Assembly: GCF_013284245.2 (NCBI RefSeq)
Contig: NZ_CP085876.1
Coordinates: forward strand, 2,143,501 to 2,207,500
Reading direction: 5' to 3'
Origin: Brevibacillus sp. DP1.3A
GTDB lineage: Bacteria > Bacillota > Bacilli > Brevibacillales > Brevibacillaceae
Length of the DNA: 64,000 nt
In this document: positions 7,214-15,639 of the stretch, piece by piece
Numbering within the stretch: position 1 is the stretch's first letter
How the letters are laid out: each line of letters opens with the position of its first letter
Program-made: the position numbers and the translations under genes
The notes under the pieces: model-generated
What the model was told of the DNA's origin: nothing
Databases searched by the model: none
Seen by the model: only the letters and a program-made list of their open reading frames with translations

Positions 7214-7275
7214 CCTGCTCTTTAGCAGGATTGAAAGGAGGCTTCTCGAATAGTATGAGAGGCATACATAAGTAG
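7214..7275 (+). other. 5' leader with hairpin and possible leader peptide
   Basis: The leader of the next gene has a small hairpin CCTGCT/AGCAGG (7214-7219/7224-7229). A strong GAAAGGAGG (7233-7241) then precedes only a six-codon frame (ATG at 7255, MRGIHK). A strong ribosome site without a proper gene suggests either a translated leader or chance. Confidence 0.3.
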
Positions 7276-7292
7276 ATATAGGGGTGAACACC

Positions 7293-7691
7293 GTGCAAAA
7301 GAAATGCAGCCGCTGCGGGAACGAAATGGAGATCGAGCTGCGCAACGTCGTGTACCGGAAACGGGTTAAAATTATGAATGTACCTGTACACGTCTGCGTG
7401 GACGAAGACTGCGACCATTCCCAAGTGGTAGATGTGATTAAGAATGATTTGAAGTCACTCATGGAGGAACTGGGCCAACATCCGCAGCGCCAGGCAATCG
7501 AATTCGAAGAAATGTCAGAGTTATCCAACTTATTGGTATTGATTGCTAATGAGAAGGTGAATTCGACCGTAAGAGAATTACTTGGTGAAAAAGTCAACGA
7601 GCTATTGGATCTGTTTTTGTTGGCGCAGTCCCTTGGCGATGAAAAATGGATGCTGGAGCTACGCGAACGTCTAACGAAAATTATGGTGTAA
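7293..7691 (+). CDS. YgiT-type zinc-finger protein (132 aa)
   Basis: A 132-residue protein with an N-terminal zinc-finger segment (CSRCGNEM near residue 5 and CVDEDC near residue 35) like YgiT/MqsA N-domains. A helical acidic C-terminal half follows. YgiT fingers occur in antitoxins and DNA-binding regulators, but no toxin partner lies next to it, so an antitoxin role is not supported. GTG start at 7293 chosen because GGGGTG lies seven bases upstream; an in-frame GTG at 7284 overlaps that site. Confidence 0.75.
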   Translation: MQKKCSRCGNEMEIELRNVVYRKRVKIMNVPVHVCVDEDCDHSQVVDVIKNDLKSLMEELGQHPQRQAIEFEEMSELSNLLVLIANEKVNSTVRELLGEKVNELLDLFLLAQSLGDEKWMLELRERLTKIMV

Positions 7692-7695
7692 GGAT

Positions 7696-7730
7696 AAAGA
7701 GATGCCTAGTAGAAAGGTATCTCTTTTTTC
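7696..7730 (+). terminator. Terminator of the YgiT-like gene
   Basis: Stem AAGAGATGCCT/AGGTATCTCTT with one mismatch, followed by six T. Confidence 0.88.
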
Positions 7731-7753
7731 GTTTCTCCACTGCACCGCAAATG

Positions 7754-7783
7754 TAGACTTTGCTGCTTGGACTTATGTATACT
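7754..7783 (+). promoter_or_regulatory. Possible sigma-A promoter of ytxJ
   Basis: TAGACT (7754-7759), 18-bp spacer, TATACT (7778-7783), about 30 bases before the start codon. The -35 is weak. Confidence 0.4.
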
Positions 7784-7813
7784 GATAGGCACATGAGATA
7801 AGGAGAGATGAAC

Positions 7814-8140
7814 ATGTCACAAAAACAGCTTCACTCCATAGAAGAACTGGATGAGTTCGTAGCGAAAAATGGGAAAAAGCTTTTGTTTAAGCATAGCACG
7901 ATCTGCCCAATCAGTACGTCCGCTTATGAAGAGTTTCAGGCGTATTTGCTGGACAATCAAGTGGATTCTGCGGTCATTCTGGTACGGGAGGATCGCCCTG
8001 TCTCCAACGCCGTAGCAGATCGTTTTTCCATCAAACACGAATCTCCGCAAATCTTTTTGCTGGAAGACGGAGAAGTAAAATGGCACACGTCTCACTGGAA
8101 AATTACAAAGGACGCGATTGGTCAGGCGCTTAACGCGTAA
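7814..8140 (+). CDS. ytxJ: Bacillithiol-system redox-active protein YtxJ
   Basis: A 108-residue monothiol glutaredoxin/thioredoxin-fold protein of the YtxJ family. The motif KHSTICPIS (about residues 26-34) carries the single active-site Cys; the later segment HESPQIFLLEDGEV holds the cis-Pro. YtxJ-type proteins act with bacillithiol in reversing protein thiolation in the cytoplasm. Second ATG chosen, eight bases behind TAAGGAGAG; the first is only one base from it. In B. subtilis ytxJ is also near aroA and ccpA, so position supports the call. Confidence 0.88.
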   Translation: MSQKQLHSIEELDEFVAKNGKKLLFKHSTICPISTSAYEEFQAYLLDNQVDSAVILVREDRPVSNAVADRFSIKHESPQIFLLEDGEVKWHTSHWKITKDAIGQALNA

Positions 8141-8142
8141 TC

Positions 8143-8186
8143 AAAAAGCCGGGACACCCGATAAGCGAGGTGAAAACCGGCTTTTT
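8143..8186. terminator. Bidirectional terminator between ytxJ and the FtsA-like gene
   Basis: AAAAAGCCGG (8143-8152) pairs with CCGGCTTTTT (8177-8186); T runs on both strands, between convergent genes. Confidence 0.88.
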
Positions 8187-8213
8187 GCATGGAGAAAAAG
8201 AGGGCTGGAGAGA

Positions 8214-10370
8214 CTATTCCCAGAATAGCTCCAACTTGTCTCCACTTTTCAATTCTGTCTGGAAGTTGGCTTGTTCGCCGTTGACGAGCATGACGAATCC
8301 AGAGATACTCTCACGGTCGGGCTTTTCCAAGGAAACATCGACAAAACGAAAGACGTCGCTAAACACAGGGGCAGACGCAGGTGAGGATTTTACCATGATG
8401 TCGGCACCTTCGCTCACGGGATCAGAGGCATTCGCCGCTTTTCCGTCTACCGTAATCGATACCTGTGCGACAGGCAATACGACCCGTTCACCATTGAAGT
8501 GGACGATCATTGTCTCCTGTACCCATTCTTCCAAGGGGATGACATCCTGAATGGAAGGAGCGGTGATTTCATCTTGCCGGTATACGAGGACATCGCCTTG
8601 CCGGACGACATCTGTCAAGGCAACTGGCCTTCCGTTCAACTCGATCACCTCGATATGGGACGGAATCGTGTAATCTTGTCCATTCACAGAAAAATGTAAG
8701 CCTGATTCCACTGATGCTTTTATTTCAGCGAGCTCTACTACCTCATATACTGTGCGGGGGAGACGGATGTCCACCTCGGCACGATCTGCGATTAATGTAT
8801 CGAGAGTGGCAGCGGCTCCGTTTACAAGAACGACTGGACCGAGCGAGTAGGGACGGTCATTGCAAATCACCTCAAACGTGTCCAGCTCATCGAATAAATC
8901 TTTGGCAAACACACGTGCATCATCGCCATTTGTACCTGCCACTACGGTGATTTGGTCCCCGTCATTGATTGGCGTGTCGAGACTGACGCTCTCTCCGTTG
9001 CGCTCCATCACCGGCGCCGTACCATGTCCACCCGGAATCATTTTCATCCGTCCATTTACGGTGACTGTCATGGCCAATCCGGGGCGACCATACAGACGGC
9101 GGATATCCAGTCCGGATGCAATGAGCGCATCACCCAACGTCATTTTTCGTAAATCGAAGATGCGCACAGGAGCGTCATTGACTGTAACGGTTACATAGCG
9201 CAACGGATGACGGCGCGCAGCAACAGCAATACCGACTGGCGTTACGAACTCAGGTCCACTGAGCGCAGGATTGTCTCCGACGTACTGTTTGATCGCATCG
9301 CCGCCTCTGACAGCAACACGGGCGGCAGGAATATTCAAGACCTGAGCGACTTTTCCAGTAAGCCCAGGAGTGAGGCTGCCGCCACCGATCAGCATGACCG
9401 CTTGCGGAGCTTTTCCGTTGAGCTCCAATATTTTGAAGGCAATTTTATCGGCGAGTTGCTGGATGTCTGCTTCAATCGCACTCGTTACCTCGGCAGCGCT
9501 CATCGTATGCTCCATGCCAAGAATGTCGGTGAAGGTGACAGATTCCTCAGTGGATAAGAGACGCTTCACTTCTTCTGCCATCGGAAAATCCATGAGAAAG
9601 GCGTTCATGAGTGCATCTGTGATTTCATCGCCTGCAACAGGCACCATGCCGTAGGCGGTAATCGCGCCTTCCTCAGTCAGCGCTACGTCAGAAGTACCTG
9701 CACCGATGTCCACCAATGCGATATTCAGTCGGCGCATGGTCACAGGAATCAGGACGTTAATCGCCGCAATCGGCTCAAGCGTCAATGCCTGCATTTCCAG
9801 ATCGCATCGTTTCAAAGCAGCGATCAGCGAGTCGACAACCACACGTGGAAGGAAAGTTGCGATCACATCTGCACTTGCTATGTCACCCCGCTGGTCAATC
9901 AGACTCCCGATCAACTCTCCATCCAGATGGTAATGGACGACGCTGTAACCGACGCAATAATAGCGGGTGACGTCTTGATCCTTTAGCTCTTGGGCTAATG
10001 CGGATTGGGCCTCCTGTACAGCGGAAAACTCCAAAGCGATAACATCTTCACGCGAGATGAAGGCATGTCTGGCTAACGGCATATCCACACGAACGCGACG
10101 GGTGCGCAATGACCGACCGGCAGCAGCGACCGCTACCTGATGCAGTTTTCCATATTTTCCTTCCAGCTCTTCTTTTATTTGTTGAATCACCTTAGCTACG
10201 GCGACAATATCGTGAATTTGCCCATCGAGCATGGAGCGTTCATCGTGCTCTCGAATTGCGCAGTCCAATACGCGGTACTGCTCTCCGGTCGTTTCCACGA
10301 TCAGACCGACGACGCTGCGTGTTCCAATATCTAATGAAAAAATAAGCTCAGGGGCTGTGATGTCAGACAA
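8214..10370 (-). CDS. FtsA-like actin-fold ATPase with long C-terminal beta-rich extension (718 aa)
   Basis: The first 400 residues form an FtsA/PilM-type actin-fold ATPase. The phosphate-1 loop is SLDIGTRSVVGLIVE (12-26), the phosphate-2 loop is LVDIGAGTSDVALTE (219-233), and the adenosine loop is VMLIGGGSLTPGL (325-337). Residues of about 400-718 form several repeats resembling beta-grasp/ThiS-like modules (patterns such as VNDAPVRIFDLRKMTLGDALIASG and VNGQDYTIPSHIEVIELNGR). Canonical FtsA is about 420 aa and ends in a membrane-binding amphipathic helix, which is not evident here. Not in the dcw cluster, so an additional paralogue rather than divisional FtsA. TTG start behind AAGGAG. The substrate or partner of the C-terminal modules is unknown. 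Confidence 0.85.
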   Translation of the reverse strand: MSDITAPELIFSLDIGTRSVVGLIVETTGEQYRVLDCAIREHDERSMLDGQIHDIVAVAKVIQQIKEELEGKYGKLHQVAVAAAGRSLRTRRVRVDMPLARHAFISREDVIALEFSAVQEAQSALAQELKDQDVTRYYCVGYSVVHYHLDGELIGSLIDQRGDIASADVIATFLPRVVVDSLIAALKRCDLEMQALTLEPIAAINVLIPVTMRRLNIALVDIGAGTSDVALTEEGAITAYGMVPVAGDEITDALMNAFLMDFPMAEEVKRLLSTEESVTFTDILGMEHTMSAAEVTSAIEADIQQLADKIAFKILELNGKAPQAVMLIGGGSLTPGLTGKVAQVLNIPAARVAVRGGDAIKQYVGDNPALSGPEFVTPVGIAVAARRHPLRYVTVTVNDAPVRIFDLRKMTLGDALIASGLDIRRLYGRPGLAMTVTVNGRMKMIPGGHGTAPVMERNGESVSLDTPINDGDQITVVAGTNGDDARVFAKDLFDELDTFEVICNDRPYSLGPVVLVNGAAATLDTLIADRAEVDIRLPRTVYEVVELAEIKASVESGLHFSVNGQDYTIPSHIEVIELNGRPVALTDVVRQGDVLVYRQDEITAPSIQDVIPLEEWVQETMIVHFNGERVVLPVAQVSITVDGKAANASDPVSEGADIMVKSSPASAPVFSDVFRFVDVSLEKPDRESISGFVMLVNGEQANFQTELKSGDKLELFWE

Positions 10371-10604
10371 AAGTAGGTCACTCCTTGTAAGAGGTTGTTC
10401 AAAAAGTCTTTACAATACTTATCGGTGATTTTGGACTGTATCGGAAAGGAACATTCACTTTTAGCTAGAACATATATCCAAAACTATTCGATTCGAAAGG
10501 GAAAGAATCCTGTCGAATCAAGGAATCTTCTTCGGTTTGACGAATAATTGGAAAAGATAAAAAAACAGAAAAAATTTACTTTCGCGCTTTTTGGCGCTAA
10601 ACTG

Positions 10605-10633
10605 CTGACAAGGGTGTTTGAATCGATTATAAT
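10605..10633 (+). promoter_or_regulatory. Sigma-A promoter of the DAHP synthase gene
   Basis: CTGACA (10605-10610), 17-bp spacer, perfect TATAAT (10628-10633); 52 bases before the start codon. The rest of the 314-bp divergent intergenic region shows no further gene. Confidence 0.8.
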
Positions 10634-10684
10634 TACCCTAATTTATCGATAAATCCCTATATAAAAAGAGGAGAGTGGAGAGAG

Positions 10685-11782
10685 ATGGCACACGATCAAA
10701 TCGAAACCATGCGCAAGCAGATAGACGAGATCAACCTGCAAATTCTTGAATTGGTCAACAAACGAGCTACCTTGGTTCAAGAGCTCGGCAAAGAAAAAGA
10801 AAAACAGGGCAGCAACCGTTTTGACCCAGAGCGTGAGCGCCAAATGCTCAATCTGCTCGTTGAAAACAATAAAGGTCCTTTCAATGACAATGCTATTCGT
10901 CATTTGTTCAAGCAAATTTTCCAAGTTTCCTTAGATCTGCAAGACGACGAAAAGAAAAAAGTGCTCCTCGTTAGCCGTAAGAAAAAGGCAGAGGATACTG
11001 TTATCACGGTAAAAGGCGTAGAGTTCGGTGGAAAAAATCCGATTCTCATCTCAGGTCCTTGCTCCGTGGAAAGCTACGAGCAAGTAAGAGCAGTAGCAGA
11101 AAACCACGCAAAACGCGGACTGCGCACACTGCGCGGCGGCGCATACAAGCCTCGTACTTCGCCATACGACTTCCAAGGTCTGGGGGAAGAGGGCTTGCAA
11201 ATCCTCAAGCGTATCGGGGATGAATTCAACCTCGTAACGATCAGTGAAATCGTGACGCCAGCAGATCTTGAGATGGCGACGAAATACATCGATGTCATCC
11301 AAATCGGTGCTCGCAATATGCAAAACTTCGAGCTGCTGAAGGCGGCAGGTCGTGTGAACAAGCCGATCCTCTTGAAGCGTGGTCTCTCTGCTACGATTGA
11401 AGAGTTCATCTACGCGGCAGAGTACATCCTGTCCGAAGGTAACACACAAGTCATGCTGTGCGAGCGTGGAATCCGCACGTATGAAAAAGCGACACGCAAT
11501 ACGCTCGATATTTCTGCAGTACCACTCCTTAAGCAAGAGACGCACTTGCCAGTGTTTGTAGACGTGACGCACTCTACCGGTCGTCGTGATCTGCTCTTGC
11601 CTTGCGCGAAAGCAGGTTTCGCAGTCGGTTCTGATGGAATCATGGTAGAGGTTCACCCAGATCCAGATGTGGCATTGTCTGATGCGAAGCAACAGTTGAA
11701 CATTCCACAGTTCAACGAGTTCGTTGATGAACTGCTCGCTTCTGGCTTGTACAAAGGCGAGATTGTGGCAACGAGAGCATAA
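10685..11782 (+). CDS. aroA: Bifunctional chorismate mutase / 3-deoxy-7-phosphoheptulonate synthase
   Basis: A 365-residue fusion enzyme of the Bacillus AroA(G) type. An N-terminal AroQ chorismate mutase domain (about 1-90, [19 protein letters not shown] start) is followed by a type I-beta DAHP synthase (about 105-360) with [39 protein letters not shown] and [11 protein letters not shown] motifs carrying the substrate and metal residues. It condenses phosphoenolpyruvate and erythrose-4-phosphate at the head of the shikimate pathway; the mutase domain mediates feedback by chorismate and prephenate. GGAGAG precedes the ATG. As in B. subtilis it lies just upstream of ccpA, here with a csoR-like gene between. 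Confidence 0.96.
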   Translation: MAHDQIETMRKQIDEINLQILELVNKRATLVQELGKEKEKQGSNRFDPERERQMLNLLVENNKGPFNDNAIRHLFKQIFQVSLDLQDDEKKKVLLVSRKKKAEDTVITVKGVEFGGKNPILISGPCSVESYEQVRAVAENHAKRGLRTLRGGAYKPRTSPYDFQGLGEEGLQILKRIGDEFNLVTISEIVTPADLEMATKYIDVIQIGARNMQNFELLKAAGRVNKPILLKRGLSATIEEFIYAAEYILSEGNTQVMLCERGIRTYEKATRNTLDISAVPLLKQETHLPVFVDVTHSTGRRDLLLPCAKAGFAVGSDGIMVEVHPDPDVALSDAKQQLNIPQFNEFVDELLASGLYKGEIVATRA

Positions 11783-11804
11783 GAATACCTTTTGAGTACG
11801 ATTT

Positions 11805-11840
11805 GAAGGTCCTTCCTGCGCGCGGAAGGACCTTTCTCAT
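11805..11840 (+). terminator. Terminator after aroA
   Basis: Perfect 11-12 bp stem GAAGGTCCTTCC/GGAAGGACCTTTC around a seven-base loop; T run is short. Confidence 0.75.
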
Positions 11841-11908
11841 TTGACGAACCATTGGCGACCAAGTAAGCTAGAATTACGTGCTGATATTGGTGAAGGAGGA
11901 TAAGCCAT

Positions 11909-12217
11909 ATGGAAGACAACCATCAATGCTGCTCGACTGATCGGTCCACCGAAAGGCCGGATAAAATCAAGTCTAATCTCATCTCCCGTCTCAATCGGGT
12001 AGAGGGACAAGTTCGCGGAATTCGCGGAATGGTAGAAAAGGATGTCTACTGCGACGACATTCTCAATCAAATTGCGGCTGTGCAGTCTGCACTGAATGCG
12101 GTTGGGAAAATGCTCCTCGAAGGACATATGAAAAGCTGTGTAATGGATCGCATTCAACAAGGCGATCATGAAGTGATTGATGAGCTTTTGAAAACGATGA
12201 ACAAACTCATGAAGTAA
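11909..12217 (+). CDS. csoR: CsoR-family metal-sensitive transcriptional regulator
   Basis: A 102-residue all-helical repressor of the CsoR/RcnR (DUF156) family. The DNA-binding helix begins LISRLNRVEGQVRGIRGM (about 24-41). The metal-site residues are Cys48 in VYCDDIL and His73/Cys77 in EGHMKSCV, the Cys-His-Cys pattern of Cu(I) sensors. The extra His-Cys-Cys near the N terminus may tune the metal site. No copA/copZ lies adjacent, so targets must be elsewhere; Cu(I) sensing is from the family. Start behind GAAGGAGG. Confidence 0.85.
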   Translation: MEDNHQCCSTDRSTERPDKIKSNLISRLNRVEGQVRGIRGMVEKDVYCDDILNQIAAVQSALNAVGKMLLEGHMKSCVMDRIQQGDHEVIDELLKTMNKLMK

Positions 12218-12285
12218 CGGGTGCGTAAGCCGTCAAAAACGATTGCATCGGCATACGGCTTGTCGTATCATAGGTGCATATATTT

Positions 12286-12301
12286 ATGAAAACGCTTATG
12301 A
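12286..12301 (+). promoter_or_regulatory. cre-like half-conserved operator upstream of ccpA
   Basis: ATGAAAACGCTTATGA matches most of the catabolite-responsive-element consensus WTGNAARCGNWWWCAW; the distal CA is TG instead. It lies about 30 bases before the ccpA start, a position for autoregulation. Two mismatches at conserved bases make it uncertain. Confidence 0.4.
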
Positions 12302-12329
12302 AAACCAGAAAATAGGGAAATGAGGGTGC

Positions 12330-13343
12330 ATGATGCCGGTTACTATATACGACGTAGCAAGAGAAGCGGGGGTGTCGATGGCGACAGTTTCCCGCGTAGT
12401 CAACGGGAATCCCAACGTAAAGCCTTTGACCCGAAAAAAGGTATTGGCTGCGATTGAGCGCTTGGGATATCGACCAAATGCGGTTGCTCGTGGACTCGCT
12501 AGCAAAAAAACGACAACAGTTGGTGTCATCATCCCGGATATCTCCAGTTTGTTTTTCTCCGAATTGGCGCGAGGGATTGAAGATATCGCTACCATGTACA
12601 AATATAACATCATCCTGTGTAACTCTGACCAACGGATGGAAAAAGAATTGCAGCTCATTAATACCTTGCTCGAAAAGCAGGTGGACGGGCTTCTGTTCCT
12701 GGGCGCAGAAATCAAAGAAGATCATTTGCAGGCATTAACAAGCACGTCTGTACCGACTGTACTCGCCGCGACTCGTGATGCGGACAACGTACTTCCGTCG
12801 GTTAGCATTGACCATTTCCAAGCCGCATACGATGCGACGGAAGCATTGGTTGCACGCGGGCACAAGCGCATTGCGATGATCGCGGGTCCTGCAAACGATC
12901 CATTGGCAGGGTTGATGCGCTATGAAGGCTATAAAAAGGCGCTGAAAGATGCGGGTATCGAGCTAGATGAAGAGCTGATTGCGACAGGCAACTACTTTTA
13001 TGAATCAGGCTTGTCCACTACAAAAGCTTTTCTTGCCCTTAAAAATCCGCCGACGGCGATTTTCGCAGCAAATGATGAGATGGCTATTGGTGCGATCCAC
13101 GCCATTCAAGATTCTGGCCTAAACGTGCCAGGTGACATCGAAGTCATTGGTCACGATAATATTCGTCTGGTTGAAATGGTACGTCCACGACTGACTTCTG
13201 TCGTACAGCCAATGTATGATATTGGTGCGGTGGCGATGCGCCTATTGACCAAGTACATGAATAACGAGAATGTCGAAGAGCATGTCGTGCTGCTGCCGCA
13301 TCGAATTGAGTATCGGGAGAGCACAAAGCCCGAGCAAGCTTGA
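12330..13343 (+). CDS. ccpA: Catabolite control protein A
   Basis: A 337-residue LacI-family regulator. The N-terminal [25 protein letters not shown] (about 5-26) and hinge helix [12 protein letters not shown] precede a periplasmic-binding-protein-like domain (about 60-330) that binds HPr-Ser46-P. The pattern [29 protein letters not shown] is that of CcpA itself. It represses or activates carbon genes through cre sites, and acu operons are classical targets. GAGGGTG stands upstream of two consecutive ATG codons; either could be used. The position after aroA matches B. subtilis. Confidence 0.95.
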   Translation: MMPVTIYDVAREAGVSMATVSRVVNGNPNVKPLTRKKVLAAIERLGYRPNAVARGLASKKTTTVGVIIPDISSLFFSELARGIEDIATMYKYNIILCNSDQRMEKELQLINTLLEKQVDGLLFLGAEIKEDHLQALTSTSVPTVLAATRDADNVLPSVSIDHFQAAYDATEALVARGHKRIAMIAGPANDPLAGLMRYEGYKKALKDAGIELDEELIATGNYFYESGLSTTKAFLALKNPPTAIFAANDEMAIGAIHAIQDSGLNVPGDIEVIGHDNIRLVEMVRPRLTSVVQPMYDIGAVAMRLLTKYMNNENVEEHVVLLPHRIEYRESTKPEQA

Positions 13344-13387
13344 TCGAAAAGGGACGTAGGCAATGGATAGCAAGAGGGGGATGGGAA

Positions 13388-14320
13388 ATGCGTTACGGAA
13401 TTATCGGCGCGATGGATGAAGAAATCGCGCTTTACTTGGAAGCGATGCAAGACACGACTACTGCCACCAAAGCAGGCATTACCTATTACACAGGTAAAAT
13501 GGAAGGCAAGGATGTCGTGCTGTGCAAATCAGGAGTCGGCAAGGTGAATGCTGCCGTGACGACGCAAATCCTCATCGATTCATTCCAAGTAGAACGTGTC
13601 ATTTTCACTGGTGTGGCAGGAGCCGTACACCCTGAATTAAATATTGGTGACATTGTGGTTTCGACGGATTGCATCCAACATGACATTGATGTGACGCCGC
13701 TGGGCTTTGAACCAGGACAGATTCCGTTTACAGAGCAATGGACTTGGCAAGCGGATGCTGGGCTGATGCAGCAAGCGATCGATGCGGGCAAGGAGCTGGA
13801 AGCGGGAGTTCAAGTAGTGAGCGGGCGTATCTTGTCCGGCGACCAGTTCGTTGCCAGTCGGGAAAAGGTGCAATGGCTGTATGAGCAATTTGCAGCACAT
13901 TGTACCGAAATGGAAGGGGCATCTGTTGGACAAGTATGTGCGATGAATGGCGTGCCGTTTGTCGTAGTTCGTTCGATGTCGGATAAAGCAGACGGCTCCG
14001 CGCATGTAAACTTCGTGGAATTTACCAAGCTGGCTTCCCAGCGCTCCTACGCGATTGTTCGTAACATGCTGACAGCTTCACAAGCATCGACAACTGCGGG
14101 AGTGATCGTTTACTCGACGAAAAACTGTGTGGATTGCGACATGGTTAAAAATTGGCTGACAGCAAAAGATATTTCCTTTGAAGTGCGCGATGTCATGACG
14201 AGTCGTGCCTATCAAGAGGAAGTAGAGCGCTTTGGCTTCATGGGTGTGCCTGTAACAGTCGTAGGCGATAAAGCGGTAAAAGGCTTTGCACCTTCTGAGC
14301 TAGAAGAGCTTGTGAAATAA
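13388..14320 (+). CDS. mtnN: MTA/SAH nucleosidase fused to a glutaredoxin/NrdH-type domain
   Basis: A 310-residue two-domain protein. Residues 1-225 are 5'-methylthioadenosine/S-adenosylhomocysteine nucleosidase: MRYGIIGAMDEE with Glu12, later TEMEGASVGQ (Glu) and SMSDKADGSA (catalytic Asp). Residues 232-310 form a glutaredoxin fold with a dithiol motif CVDC (Cys247, Cys250), the cis-Pro loop GVPV (Pro288) and KGF. The nucleosidase removes adenine from methylation and polyamine by-products; the fused redoxin suggests coupling to thiol chemistry. Normal Pfs is about 230 aa. The frame is continuous without sign of error. Start at 13388 chosen because GAGGGGG lies seven bases upstream; a frame 16 codons longer overlaps ccpA and lacks a site. 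Likely co-transcribed with ccpA. Confidence 0.93.
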   Translation: MRYGIIGAMDEEIALYLEAMQDTTTATKAGITYYTGKMEGKDVVLCKSGVGKVNAAVTTQILIDSFQVERVIFTGVAGAVHPELNIGDIVVSTDCIQHDIDVTPLGFEPGQIPFTEQWTWQADAGLMQQAIDAGKELEAGVQVVSGRILSGDQFVASREKVQWLYEQFAAHCTEMEGASVGQVCAMNGVPFVVVRSMSDKADGSAHVNFVEFTKLASQRSYAIVRNMLTASQASTTAGVIVYSTKNCVDCDMVKNWLTAKDISFEVRDVMTSRAYQEEVERFGFMGVPVTVVGDKAVKGFAPSELEELVK

Positions 14321-14331
14321 GTTTTGGAACA

Positions 14332-14384
14332 GAAAAAGCGTGCTGACCAGTACCTAAAAGGTACGAGGGCAGAACGCTTTTTTT
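14332..14384 (+). terminator. Terminator after the nucleosidase-redoxin gene
   Basis: Long branched stem from AAAAAGCGT to ACGCTTTTT with inner GTACC/GGTAC, then eight T. Confidence 0.88.
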
Positions 14385-14481
14385 TACGTATAGGAATTTA
14401 TAAAATAAATTCCGGAGCGCATGAAAACTTTCCACTTAAACGCGGTCGCTCCTCATTGAATAGGCCTCGGTAGAGGTTTTC

Positions 14482-15639
14482 TTACTTCTCTGATCCAATA
14501 GGTGCGTACAGCATCGCACGTTCCAACGTAAGCCGATTTTTTTCCGTGATCTCTGCTCGTCGTGGGATTGTTGGGAATGGTTCGTCAAAAAGCCGAGGTG
14601 GCAAGGGCAAATCCGTTTCAGGCTGCCAGCGCTTGAGCCAGGCTTCAGGAAGATCACCGTCCGTAAGAGGCTGATCGCTCATCTCACTCCATACCAGTGT
14701 CCACGCTCGCGGCACCACCCGCCAAATATCGTAGCCCCCGCCGCCTACAGCAATCCAACGACCGTCGCAATATTTATGAGCGAGACGGTGGGCAAGACGA
14801 GGAATCGCTTGATAAATCTTCATCGAGCAAGACAAATGGGTGAGAGGATCGTACGCATGAGCGTCACAACCATTTTGGGTCAGGATGACATCAGGCTTGA
14901 AGCCAGCCGTTAGCTTTGACACTAGCTCTTCATATACTTCCAGAAAAGAATCGTCTTCCGTGAAGGCATCGAGAGGAACGTTGACAGAATAACCGTAACC
15001 GCTTCCATCTCCACGTTCAGACAAATTCCCTGTTCCCGGGAAGAGATACTTTCCTGTTTCGTGAATGGATACAGTCAGTACATGAGGGTCATCGTAAAAC
15101 GCCCACTGTACCCCATCTCCATGATGGGCATCTGTGTCGATATACAGCACACGCGCATTCCAGTTTTTTCGCAAATAAGCGATCGCGACGGAGCAATCGT
15201 TGTAGATACAAAATCCAGAGGCGCGTCCACGAAAGGCATGATGCAGTCCACCAGCGGGATTGAAGGCGTGTTCTGCCTGTCCACTCATAACTGCGTCCAC
15301 TGCGTTTAACGTACCTCCGACGATCAGCGAGGACGCTTCATGCATGTTCGAAAAACAGGGAACATCCTCTGTTCCCAAGCCATAACTGGCTGCCTGCGGA
15401 AGCTCGTGTTCACTATGGCCCTGATCGCGAACAAATTGGATATAACGTGGGTCATGCACCAGGGCGAGCTCTTCATCTGTCGCCGGTCGGGGAGTTAGGA
15501 TGTCTGAGTCTTTGAGTATTCCGTAACTGCTCATCAGATCGTGTGTGAGGAGCAGACGACGCTGGTTGAACGGATGATCATCATGAAAATAATATTGCGT
15601 GTAGTCTGGAGAGTAGATCAGACGAGCATTTCGGCTCAC
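14482..15639 (-). CDS. acuC: Acetoin utilization protein AcuC (class I/II histone-deacetylase fold)
   Basis: A 385-residue zinc deacetylase of the HDAC superfamily. Signature blocks are GGLHHAFRGRASGFCIYND, YIDTDAHHGDGVQ (metal Asp/His), and VGGGGYD near the C terminus. In B. subtilis AcuC removes the acetyl group that AcuA puts on acetyl-CoA synthetase, reactivating it. GTG start overlaps the acuB stop (GTGA), with GGAGG upstream, so translation is coupled. Last gene of acuABC. A convergent arrangement with the nucleosidase gene leaves about 95 bp of spacer at its 3' end. Confidence 0.95.
   Translation of the reverse strand: MSRNARLIYSPDYTQYYFHDDHPFNQRRLLLTHDLMSSYGILKDSDILTPRPATDEELALVHDPRYIQFVRDQGHSEHELPQAASYGLGTEDVPCFSNMHEASSLIVGGTLNAVDAVMSGQAEHAFNPAGGLHHAFRGRASGFCIYNDCSVAIAYLRKNWNARVLYIDTDAHHGDGVQWAFYDDPHVLTVSIHETGKYLFPGTGNLSERGDGSGYGYSVNVPLDAFTEDDSFLEVYEELVSKLTAGFKPDVILTQNGCDAHAYDPLTHLSCSMKIYQAIPRLAHRLAHKYCDGRWIAVGGGGYDIWRVVPRAWTLVWSEMSDQPLTDGDLPEAWLKRWQPETDLPLPPRLFDEPFPTIPRRAEITEKNRLTLERAMLYAPIGSEK

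Noticed and set aside
7293..7691. YgiT-like protein as antitoxin of a toxin-antitoxin pair
   Set aside because: No toxin-like gene lies next to it and the C-terminal half is not the MqsA HTH.
10501..10600. Riboswitch or T-box before aroA
   Set aside because: Promoter lies at 10605-10633, so this stretch is upstream of the transcript; the leader after it is only about 45 bases.
11051..11692. Minus-strand frame of 213 codons opposite aroA
   Set aside because: The aroA frame has all DAHP synthase motifs; the antisense one has no ribosome site or family sequence.
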